From the IMG/VR virus record IMGVR_UViG_3300023196_003068, positions 1 through 64,000 of that record: 64,000 nt of DNA; one strand, 5' to 3'. Positions 36,101 to 43,898 of this stretch are shown in pieces (within the stretch, counting starts at the first letter, position 1; every line of letters starts with the position of its first letter). Source of the stretch: a virus. The position numbers and the translations under genes are program-made. The notes under the pieces were generated by a model, which was given only the letters and a program-made list of their open reading frames with translations, was not told the DNA's origin and searched no databases.

Positions 36101-39100
36101 GAGCATCTATTCCTATAGAATTATCTTGTTGTTTTTGTAGATTCATTCTATAGTCTAAGACAGTAGACCTTGCTATATCTGTTCCTGCTTCTTTATCTAA
36201 TCGGTTGAATTCATTAAAGCTTTTTTCTATAAGGGCATATGCCTGGTCAGCTAAACTTCTTAAATCAGTTTCTTCTTGAGCTTTAGTTTTACGCTTTTTC
36301 TTTTTTGTCTTACCCTCTACCTTCTCTTCAGTCTTTCCTTCTGTAAATAGATCGGTTTTATTTGGACGAATAAGAGCTTCAAAATTATTACTCATAGTAA
36401 TTCTATCCTTGAAAGATTTTAAAAGCTCATTTTCTAAGCCTCCCATTCCTTTATTAAATAGCTTTCTTAATACTCTTCCCTTTTTAACTTTAAGATCTTC
36501 AGCTTTATCATATAAACCATTAATCTCCGCTCTATAATTATCTTTAATCTTTTCAATTGTTGCGGTTTCCTCTGAAGTAAAAACTATTTCAGCTAGAGCT
36601 ATATCAAGTCTTTCATCAAATACGGCAATACCTTCATCAATAGCCTGTTGTATCTCAGAAATACGCGATGATGTATATGCATGCACATTTCTTTGTTGCT
36701 TACGAGTATAATTTTTAAAATTACCTACACTATTATAAACATCACTTGCATATTGCAAAGTCTCCACCATTTGCATCTCAAGCTTCTCCATTTGAATAGC
36801 ATACTGCGGGAATTTAGCTCTTATAATCCCCTCAATATCTTTAATACTTTCATTAACCTTCTTTAGCTCATTTATTCTTCTTGTTTTAGCATCCTTTATC
36901 TGATCATAAACATCATTTATTTTAGTAGAGTATCCATCAATACTTTTCCCTAACTTCTCAAAACTTTCAGAAACCTTTTTGTGTACCTGCATTTCAACAC
37001 TTCCATTTATTGAAACTATATTTGGAAACATTGTAAACAGCTTATCAAAATCAAAATCTGAACCTGTTTTTGCGACTATCTCTGAAGGGACAACAACGAT
37101 AGGACCAACGGACTCTGGTAAGAACTGCTTAACTACCATTGCCTCTAGTGTGTTTTCTTCTGCTGTAGGTATACGTGGCCCTGCAATAGTAAGCATATCT
37201 TCATACTTAGCGAACCATTCCTTGTCACGCAAAGCACTATTTAATCGAGCTAAAGAAGCCTGACTATCTATAATGTCCTTGCCTGACTTAGCATCCTTTA
37301 CTCTTACAGTAATATCTTGACCATCGGGATGCTTTAATTTTAATAGATGCTTGAATTTACCTTGAAGGCCAATCTTAACCTCCATCTTAGATATCTTATA
37401 ATCAGCCCAAGCTCCCTCTCTTTCGTCTTTTATAAAGTTCCCATCTGCATCTTTTAAGTAGTAACTCTTAAGATCTCCGGCACTTAATATATCTCCAAAT
37501 TTTTCTATGTCTTCTGCTGTAGGCCCTTCAAAAGATTCCTGCATTGCTCCAGTAACCTGAACCAAAGGCTCACCATTAACCTCTATTCCCCGAAGCTTCT
37601 TGTCAACCATTACTGTAAGAATCTTCTCTATTTTTTCAGCAACCAAAGAAATAGATAAATCATCTATCATTTCTCCACTACCATCCTGTTTTGATATAAA
37701 CTGAACCTCTTCTGGAAGTAAATCTTCTTTCTCTAATTGTGATTGAATATAGATTAATAGCTTTTTTGTATCCCCTTTATAAGTTTTTTTCTCTTTACCT
37801 TCAACCCAGGTAATTTCTTCTTCCATTCCTATATCAAAAAGTAAATCTTCTTTAAGTTTTACTTCCATCCGATGAAGAATATCCTCATAGTTGGTTAACC
37901 ACTTGTAATTTGGAGATTTATTCTCTTGTTCTTTTTCAGATAAACTATCCCAATTTTCCTCTATAACTTTCCATTGCTTTGCAGTACCATTAAAATCAGT
38001 CGGCACACCACCCTCCATAATGCCCAATAGAACTAATTTTCTCCATTGTGTTGGCAGTGTAGTGTAGCCCTTATATCCACTCTGAGTTCTAATCTGATCC
38101 CTAAGCCACCTAACATGAATTTTATTTATAGTAAAGGGAGCATCTGTTATTTCTCTTTCTTTGTTGTAAACATCATCAGCCTTAGCATCTTCTATCGCAT
38201 TTTTATTTATACTACCATCTGAATTTTTTCCTTTTATAGTTACAATAGTGGAAAGTTTAGAGCCTGTCTCCATGGTAACATAATGAACACCATCTTCCAT
38301 CATTTTTTCATGAAGCTTTTCTAATTTAGTCCCTGCATAAGCAGTAGGAATGATTGGTGCTAATGAGTACTTATGAAAGCCCCTCATCTGTAGACCATAA
38401 TTATTGTTATCTTCATTTGAGATGTTCCCATTGTATTGAAACTTCCTAACAGGAAACGTAACCTTTAAGTCTGCCGGCTCAAGAGTCTCTCCCTTAAGGA
38501 TTTTTTGATAAACAGACTCCTGGCTAGCCTCACCTGTAGTCGTCCAATTATTAGAAGCCATCGATAGGATCCGATATGTATCAAATGTTATCCATCCTTG
38601 AGCATCAGCCTCCTCTATTCCTTCATAATTTTCTTTTTTAGTACCACCCAGTTTTTCGTATTGGTCTTTAAAATAAGAATCATGCTCAGACTCTTTAATT
38701 ATTCCTGTATTTAAATGACCATCAAACGTAGTCTCCTTAAATGTTTTGCCAATTGCCTTCATGTGCTTTTTGGCAAACCCATTCATTTCAAATACATTAT
38801 TTTTCTCAGTGTTTATATAGTTATACCAGCTTTGATCAAACCGAAACATGTCTCCTGTAGAGATAACCCCCGCATTACGTTTGTGGAAATTTCCAGCTGC
38901 AACTTCATAAATGGCTAAATCTCCAACAAACATTGTAACATAGTTAACATTGTTGATGTAATTGTTTATGATCATTGCCCTAAACATCCTCTCCTTAGTA
39001 GTGGCTACTTCTTCTTTATCATTTTTTCGATACTCTTCAATCTTATTTTCTGCAATTTTAACGTCTCCCTTCTCCTTAAGTAGCTCCTCAGATCGTTTTT

Positions 39101-42100
39101 CAAAATATCTTTTTAAGTCTTTTTCAATTTCCTTTTTTTCCGAAAAAGAAAGCGTAGAATCTAATGTAAAAGATGTATCAATATTTCTTTCCAAAAGTCT
39201 CTTTTGTACATCATCGCTTAACAATAAATCAAACATGTGAAGATCCTCTCCTCTTTCTAAAAATCCCTTATCAAACTTAACGGTCTCACCCTTTTCAATA
39301 CGAGCCTTGATAGCCTTAATGCGTGCTATACGAACTAACTCCCCCTCCAGGTGTCCTTGAAATTGATTATATAGTATTAATGAATTAATCGGACTCTTAA
39401 GGTCGTCATACTCTTCAGAAAAAATATGATTTATCTCATTCATACTTACAACCAATCCTTTTCGTGGATTAATTTCTCCTTTAACTTTAACCGGAGCAAA
39501 TACAGTAGCAGATGTAGCCTTTGCTTCAGATCGTGGTATCTCCTGACGAGCCGCCAATGTTAAATACATATCAGATATAAACTTGGTATTCTCATCTGAT
39601 GAAATAGCCTCTATTCCTTTTTCTTCTCTTCCATACCTTACCTTAGAGCCTGATAAAGTTTCATGTGTAATATTAATAGCTGGATTACGCTCCCCTCTTT
39701 TATCACCTTCAATATCCAATTGAAACATTTGAATAAACCAAGTATTACCTGCTATAGCCGGATTAGTTTCAACATTAAATCCCTCCATACCAGGAATGCC
39801 TATTAATTCATCATAACTCTTTGCGTTATTTAAGGTAGCAGCCTGGATTGTCATCGATGAATGCTTCGTCTTTTCAGACATGCGTTCATTATTTGCATTG
39901 AATTCAGTAAAATTTACATACTCATCAGAAAGATGTTGTGCTAACTGTACGATTTGTTCATAATACCCACTAACATCTGGCTGTGTTCGCTTCTCATTAT
40001 TGGGGTCTATATAATCAAATGATTTAAAAAGACTCTCAAGGTCGTATATACGAGAAACTTTCTCCGAAGCAAACTCACCTCGTAACTTAATGGATTCTAT
40101 AATATAGTGAAGAACCCCCTTACCAATTCCCAATTCCTCATACCCTTTTTCAAGAGCATCTCTTACCTCAATGGTTTCAGGTAACTCAATTCCTATAATC
40201 TTTAATAAAGGAAAAGGATCTGCCAACCATTGTTTGCGATGAAAAGGTTCGTAATCATAATTTACATCTTTTTCTTTGTGAAACAACTCACCAGATGCAT
40301 TTATAGGAACATGAACCATAGTTTCAAAGCTCTCTATTACACCCATTAAATCATAAGTTTCTAGGTATTGACGATTATCTGCTTCATCTGTTGCGTAAAT
40401 AGACCATTCGTTTATTTCAGATTGATTTCTAAAGTTATCCCGCCATTGTCCTTTAATGATTGCAGCATTCCCTTTTGGCTTACCTACAATTGACTCCCAT
40501 CGAACACTCTCAGTCGCTTCATCTTCTATCTTTTCTAATGAATGATAAGTAAGACGATTTGTTGCTTTAGCTATAGATTGCCACAATGCTCCCCACTGAA
40601 CTTGCTCAACTGTTTTAATATCCGCAGATTGCAAATCACCCATTACCTTTAGCACCTGTCTTATTTCATGGTCAAACTTTGCTGCTTCTTTAAGTGCGTT
40701 ATAAATATCATCTGCATCTACGCGATTTCCTACTATTTTAACAAGCTTCCCTAATATTGTCTTAAAAGGGAGTGGCTGCGGAAGACCCAGGCGATTTGGT
40801 TTATATTTATCACTTCTTCCTTGTCTTTTATATGAAGGAATCCCACTCAATAAATGTCGGGTAAGATCATTTGCCGACTCAGTAATTGAAAATTCAGCTC
40901 CCGTCCGATCAAAAACATGTCTTAAGCGAGCATCTGTTTCATCATCCGTAAGCTCCTCAATATTTTGAACCTCCTCATTGAAAGTGTAAAAATCAGCATA
41001 GTTGTTTAGGAATAGTCCAATTATTGTATTATTGTCATCTTTAAAAGTATTAATCGAAGCTTCGGTATCTCCAAAAGAATCTAAAATTTTATCCAATAAT
41101 GCCACCTTCTCAGCTTCCACTATAGATAAAACATTCATCCCGTTCATGTATATTTGTCGCTTTGTTTTAAATACATTCTCCATGTACTTAAAAGCTGCTG
41201 CTAAAATAGAAGGCTCTTGCACAACTCTTAAATATCCAAGACCATTCCTAATACTAGTCTTTCCCAGGTGACCATCAAGTAACTTATTTGCTTCTTTATA
41301 GTTTTTATTAAACTCAGGATCGCTTACATCTAAAGATGATAACTGGGTAAGCAATTCAATCGCTTTTAGATTTGACTCAGGAGTAGCTCCTGTATTTAAT
41401 GCTGTTACTACAAATCTATGCATCAATGCTTTCATTGATGTCATGGTTATATTAACATCATCAAAACTTAAATCTACATCCTTCCCAAGCTCAAAGCTAG
41501 AGTAATATGTTTCCGGATCATTGGGAATCTCAAATTTAGATATATCAATATTTCCTTCGTATAAATCTTTAAAGATGGCATTAACTTTTGGGCCAAACTT
41601 ATTAAGAGTAGTAACTTCGTTTACTGTTGTTTTACCAAAGAATTTTTTTAATTGAGCCAACAACTTCGCAAAGAACTTAGCAACTTTAGATTTTGGCTTT
41701 TTATTAAAGGCACTACGATTAGTAGCATATTTACGAAATTCCTCTGCTAAATACTCTTCTATTTCTAAATCTGTAGCATCTTTAAAGTTTAATGTCTTAG
41801 CCTTTCCTAAAACCGTTACTGTAAATTGACCACCAAGACCCCTAACCTCTTTATAAATTTCAGCAACTTCCTCTTTAGTTAATATGGAATCAGTAAGACC
41901 ATGCCATGATTCATGGTATATATCTGTTTTTTGCGAACCAGAATATAGTGTAATTAATCCCGCTATATAATCAGCCACATATTTTGGTCCCTTTTCATGA
42001 ACCTTATCCTTAATTTGAAGGCGTATAACTTTTCTTAAAGGATTATCTTCTGATTTCCACCATCTATCTGCAGCATCATCTTGTTCTTTAGTAGATTTTC

Positions 42101-43898
42101 CTCGTTTGTTATGCTCCGATATTGTTCTAAAAAGTAAATCTTTTGCTTCTTCGTCGGTTTTTTCTTCTATCTCCGTAGATGCCTCTATAGAGGAAAATGA
42201 TAAATAAGAACCATGGCCTCTAATCTCTCCTTTATCATTGGGAACTTGTGTAATATAACCATTATCACTAATAAACGCTGCTCTATCTTTTTCGACTATT
42301 GTTATTTCATTATCCTTAATAGAACCTACAACCCTAACCTTATCTGTTAATGTTACCCCACGATATAAACCAAAATTAATTTCTGGTTTACGAGCCATCA
42401 TTATTCTATCCCCATCTCTAAATATTTGATTATGAAAGGTTACATTCTCTAATCCATTTACAAGCTCATAATCTTTAGGAAGATCTTGATGATAATCAAA
42501 TGGTACAAGCTTTTGCGTCCACTCAATAAAGGTTTCTTTAAAATTCTCAAAATTAACCGGAGAACCATTCCTGAACACGATTGCCCTAGAATCACCCAGG
42601 ACTACTGATGTAATTCTTATGCCATCATCTTTAATTGTAAAAGGTATCTCGTGTTTTATATTGCTACTCGCTCTAAACTGAATAAAATTAGTAATAAGCC
42701 TTTTCCTTTCAATTAATGGCAAAGGATTACCATCTATTTTTAAATCAGGATTTACTATTAGCTCTGCAATATAATCAAGTTCCTTTTCGGATAACTGATC
42801 TAAAGGTTTATTGTGTATTCTAGCAGGTGCCGATGATCTAGGAACTTTCAGTACTGGAAAATTGGATTTACCTATAGATGCAATAGTCAGCACAGTCTCA
42901 CTAATATTTCTAATACTCCCTATAGGAGTTTGTGTATTGTGATCCCTTGCAACAAACCCGATGCTACTAGCATTCATGTTTAAATGAAAGAATACATTTT
43001 TCTCAGCCAAAAGCTTTCTTGAAGTATTCAACATTGCGATATGATTATCTATCTCTGCATTAACAAGTTTTGATGCATCCTCCGGGCTTAATGGTTCTTC
43101 TTTTCTATTCACAAGTGAATCAATTTTAGATTCAATAGTTACCTTATACTCAGCCTTGCTTACTCTTATAGGAAAAGCAGGAATCTTACCATTAACATCA
43201 GGGTTTCCTTGTTCATCGAACTTAACTATATTGCCATCCTTATCAACTAACACCATCACCGGGCGAGACAAATCATCCTTTGGATACTTATAACTAATAT
43301 CAGAGTTAAGATTAGCTTGTTCAATGGTCATCATTTTAAACCTATACCCCTTGCTATTGTTAGAATTAATTACAGAAGTCTGAACAGCAATTTCAAATAC
43401 CTTTTCCTGGTCTGGTACATTCTTGGAATATTGAAAATCTGCATCCCACTCAGACTCCTGGCTAATAGTCTTAGCAAAAGAACGAGATATTGCGTTATAC
43501 GAAAGAGGAGCCATTGGTGCTACTGTAATGCCGCCAACTCCTAGTGAGCTAACTATACCAGTAATTATGTTCTGAAAGTCCTCTTTAGATGGTTGTTGAG
43601 AAGCCTTATATATCTCAGTTCTTTTTTTGTTTATCTCTCCAACAAGAGTCTTCTCATTAATTGCCGGGTTCTTTAGGATATACTGCGTAAGTATTTCAGG
43701 CAGAATTGTGAAGTGCTGAATAAGAGTTTCTTGATTATCAAGCTTAGTCTCAGATAGATTAAAATCCTTAAGGGCTTTCTGATAAAGTTCTCTTTGAATT
43801 TCATCATACGTCTTCTCGTTGGAAATTATATTCTCCAAATTATTTGTGAAGTAAGTCCCAAAAAGATTAATTGACCTAGAAGTTATACAAACATTCAT
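30105..43898 (-). CDS. Giant virion RNA polymerase with C-terminal enzyme-like domains (4,597 aa)
   Basis: Central region: DxDxD at D2281, D2283 and D2285 in KTGSDFDFDKLF, preceded by a PRIP then FLPESVGPIVVVPSEIV run, matching the catalytic beta'-type barrel of RNA polymerases and of crAss-phage RNAP (family of phi14:2 gp66). Near 662 lies HESWH, a zincin-like motif. The C-terminal third has, in order, a SLOG-like segment (GLKDSGIEQLASDFL, near 3500), a DUF4326-like GNPI...GPSHATVLDYF (3720-3790), a NADAR-like stretch (about 3815-3955), a YspA/SLOG domain with SGGALGADKIW (3978 on), GGTGYAVEMAI and AAIGSRG (near 4158), and an AlkB-type oxygenase: HRD near 4447, AHD near 4521 and a later FRR. 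It overlaps the upstream stop as TAATG. Roles outside the polymerase are inferred. Confidence 0.82.
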   Translation of the reverse strand: MNVCITSRSINLFGTYFTNNLENIISNEKTYDEIQRELYQKALKDFNLSETKLDNQETLIQHFTILPEILTQYILKNPAINEKTLVGEINKKRTEIYKASQQPSKEDFQNIITGIVSSLGVGGITVAPMAPLSYNAISRSFAKTISQESEWDADFQYSKNVPDQEKVFEIAVQTSVINSNNSKGYRFKMMTIEQANLNSDISYKYPKDDLSRPVMVLVDKDGNIVKFDEQGNPDVNGKIPAFPIRVSKAEYKVTIESKIDSLVNRKEEPLSPEDASKLVNAEIDNHIAMLNTSRKLLAEKNVFFHLNMNASSIGFVARDHNTQTPIGSIRNISETVLTIASIGKSNFPVLKVPRSSAPARIHNKPLDQLSEKELDYIAELIVNPDLKIDGNPLPLIERKRLITNFIQFRASSNIKHEIPFTIKDDGIRITSVVLGDSRAIVFRNGSPVNFENFKETFIEWTQKLVPFDYHQDLPKDYELVNGLENVTFHNQIFRDGDRIMMARKPEINFGLYRGVTLTDKVRVVGSIKDNEITIVEKDRAAFISDNGYITQVPNDKGEIRGHGSYLSFSSIEASTEIEEKTDEEAKDLLFRTISEHNKRGKSTKEQDDAADRWWKSEDNPLRKVIRLQIKDKVHEKGPKYVADYIAGLITLYSGSQKTDIYHESWHGLTDSILTKEEVAEIYKEVRGLGGQFTVTVLGKAKTLNFKDATDLEIEEYLAEEFRKYATNRSAFNKKPKSKVAKFFAKLLAQLKKFFGKTTVNEVTTLNKFGPKVNAIFKDLYEGNIDISKFEIPNDPETYYSSFELGKDVDLSFDDVNITMTSMKALMHRFVVTALNTGATPESNLKAIELLTQLSSLDVSDPEFNKNYKEANKLLDGHLGKTSIRNGLGYLRVVQEPSILAAAFKYMENVFKTKRQIYMNGMNVLSIVEAEKVALLDKILDSFGDTEASINTFKDDNNTIIGLFLNNYADFYTFNEEVQNIEELTDDETDARLRHVFDRTGAEFSITESANDLTRHLLSGIPSYKRQGRSDKYKPNRLGLPQPLPFKTILGKLVKIVGNRVDADDIYNALKEAAKFDHEIRQVLKVMGDLQSADIKTVEQVQWGALWQSIAKATNRLTYHSLEKIEDEATESVRWESIVGKPKGNAAIIKGQWRDNFRNQSEINEWSIYATDEADNRQYLETYDLMGVIESFETMVHVPINASGELFHKEKDVNYDYEPFHRKQWLADPFPLLKIIGIELPETIEVRDALEKGYEELGIGKGVLHYIIESIKLRGEFASEKVSRIYDLESLFKSFDYIDPNNEKRTQPDVSGYYEQIVQLAQHLSDEYVNFTEFNANNERMSEKTKHSSMTIQAATLNNAKSYDELIGIPGMEGFNVETNPAIAGNTWFIQMFQLDIEGDKRGERNPAINITHETLSGSKVRYGREEKGIEAISSDENTKFISDMYLTLAARQEIPRSEAKATSATVFAPVKVKGEINPRKGLVVSMNEINHIFSEEYDDLKSPINSLILYNQFQGHLEGELVRIARIKAIKARIEKGETVKFDKGFLERGEDLHMFDLLLSDDVQKRLLERNIDTSFTLDSTLSFSEKKEIEKDLKRYFEKRSEELLKEKGDVKIAENKIEEYRKNDKEEVATTKERMFRAMIINNYINNVNYVTMFVGDLAIYEVAAGNFHKRNAGVISTGDMFRFDQSWYNYINTEKNNVFEMNGFAKKHMKAIGKTFKETTFDGHLNTGIIKESEHDSYFKDQYEKLGGTKKENYEGIEEADAQGWITFDTYRILSMASNNWTTTGEASQESVYQKILKGETLEPADLKVTFPVRKFQYNGNISNEDNNNYGLQMRGFHKYSLAPIIPTAYAGTKLEKLHEKMMEDGVHYVTMETGSKLSTIVTIKGKNSDGSINKNAIEDAKADDVYNKEREITDAPFTINKIHVRWLRDQIRTQSGYKGYTTLPTQWRKLVLLGIMEGGVPTDFNGTAKQWKVIEENWDSLSEKEQENKSPNYKWLTNYEDILHRMEVKLKEDLLFDIGMEEEITWVEGKEKKTYKGDTKKLLIYIQSQLEKEDLLPEEVQFISKQDGSGEMIDDLSISLVAEKIEKILTVMVDKKLRGIEVNGEPLVQVTGAMQESFEGPTAEDIEKFGDILSAGDLKSYYLKDADGNFIKDEREGAWADYKISKMEVKIGLQGKFKHLLKLKHPDGQDITVRVKDAKSGKDIIDSQASLARLNSALRDKEWFAKYEDMLTIAGPRIPTAEENTLEAMVVKQFLPESVGPIVVVPSEIVAKTGSDFDFDKLFTMFPNIVSINGSVEMQVHKKVSESFEKLGKSIDGYSTKINDVYDQIKDAKTRRINELKKVNESIKDIEGIIRAKFPQYAIQMEKLEMQMVETLQYASDVYNSVGNFKNYTRKQQRNVHAYTSSRISEIQQAIDEGIAVFDERLDIALAEIVFTSEETATIEKIKDNYRAEINGLYDKAEDLKVKKGRVLRKLFNKGMGGLENELLKSFKDRITMSNNFEALIRPNKTDLFTEGKTEEKVEGKTKKKKRKTKAQEETDLRSLADQAYALIEKSFNEFNRLDKEAGTDIARSTVLDYRMNLQKQQDNSIGIDALGIAAIATTYYALFTRFGATLNTATEKEKREHAKAIEVLENDKSTKAQIDIANKVIFEFTDYTIKFKHNKANGAISLAMAKNMDGLPISQVLGQLVNGYVDVATNPWIFKIQGNKENTPQLLLMVMAGMSIKDIAYFVSMPMIVKYNKIKAELSGVFSNLSDEFGVSPIVERSKILSKARYAMFDWFKEGDGFKDEREWKASEYKKVSALLDGNLDFSVIKDLLDEGLKAVDGKGAFSFEQFKIFSHYLEIEDLALDLQTFQDLTKFDTQKIRSISEATNRITRTTKFKSKQSAIPNLWFDEIEFSPVGIFDNDQFIIELFSKYFALRNNPIVIEKSFEINSPPGIIPQVTRNKFKNDFTLFLYQNSLFNSESYDGYALEEVQGSSDPLVINEVDKKITFGSKWMDEAQQRVSTILFGADYISSDLSQMFPPGGRNQFVRFSIEFAKLEEETKDMSNEEVQKHLYQFNSYSSGTFTRVALLYKAALYRSDDPVAMFDFRMGRASILRRLMQKHPELRENFSLIQDLRFDYAIDLRKTNIFLSDIKDADMARIYRENLIALKAHRIPAVADFFNKFGNMAIMQTGLNTGAKYALTKIINQYKLWNVIEEGIKAERVIRALKAAEKAKASGTPLESIGYIDLFTAIYDGLLSKENASRIMSRGINYMKDDLGVTIETHVVKSLTYNNVQIVNNFNELPSDSIQVYDHQWFKGNSLDLDFIEELKGEEIYILDRKIDAPEGVIQEELDQMLLTEFGIDNRKSVPYLVDLSLGQTPDNISIATIEGARAKDTSRDEAMANASTVAIGKDVELSGIPRSTTSKYIGIIEAGDYKERLAHSKTKFSSEDVVWVFGNNTFRAKEAHDLKEEGYQKEIEAVFKTHYLPKIKKAMKAGARFNIGLKDSGIEQLASDFLKEKGWVAIPRYAPIGKYMEWTNDKDLSVNNLFDPNKAPVKLDYLGLDYLFNEALSKEINSRSADDLITNESIIEVANDMKQKVKDKFKNHGDKKSDFFDRLANTDGPIEIGVSPYSTMLEKVLMEVRTVYRNTEIAKLKNQKSISVGKDKFSAKIMEVWNKLGGKTIRGKVVIVEGVDETTGHLRIFKNTRNKKVVTAFRVNKKLGFLKSFQQYNAIGNPISADPNKPGRGAQEFIGWLQGTMHTTMEQEYRTALLEAFKKGKLRGLPIEYYKNIGGPSHATVLDYFINDVAPSQSTSVKGVNIFSGSNDPLGAALTNPTHYNPRGKSSKSKGKLIGTYLQLDKGLNYAGNPLGRPYLDVEEAYFDLREEGKGGTTSRNLELITNLIEAKLRQYPFLVDKIIERGGLEFLEKSIHTYDEKDDAQAYQKGEGTWWTSDKGNHFLKTLINAYNKVVADRPEGTNNPKDFTAHSGGALGADKIWDDIAKEFGAIKFNHYYLGKVSKTNAPYGNVDITNTQIETDGKTKVASAAKEMWGYAYKTMSDSRLIRNWAQVANSEAVFAVAPIGKKGDTWSEDAYKPEDKQRKISKSESVQGGTGYAVEMAIQAGKPVYVYNDPNKKADSHLPQGWYTWDGSKFVSIDTPILTNNFAAIGSRGMSANAEEAIRDVYKATFKGKLTTSEDKLSVEVGRYVKDSKGITYIAVKKNTNGTWQVLNLKEEGAKAKKSFSEKNLTPLNSKAIQVAYKGAKYLVTPKENIISLTSNKKMKWGATDGNRKDILDLYKKKLPKTPVRVISDAYGVNVAETNPSIEKEKEFIKLIQPQILAQATKENIGARANLMFQFGLRWTRIELDADPKLEINSYDKRSRDAEVAEMKRKGITKSTGFKYAYHGLDQKGNPLPGLSVLQPIIDEVEQVLGIDMSNYDAVIGNIYLPGDKISTHRDTTESETARNYGVVVYTIGVGNAINIYEDIDKNGNPTGLASWAETGRKTEIPTKSGTIYTFGMDGKGRFEMAHDTPMAPTKGNNLPPITLPDGRVVKDYTITLTFRRASDITEGMPKAPSRTIDITDQQKDKGTALTQEDIDSLPDEIC

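Noticed and set aside
30105-43898. Many opposite-strand frames of 60-150 codons under the giant minus genes
   Set aside because: They overlap continuous coding sequence, have shadow-like composition (rich in Ser, Leu, Ile, Phe) and no motifs.
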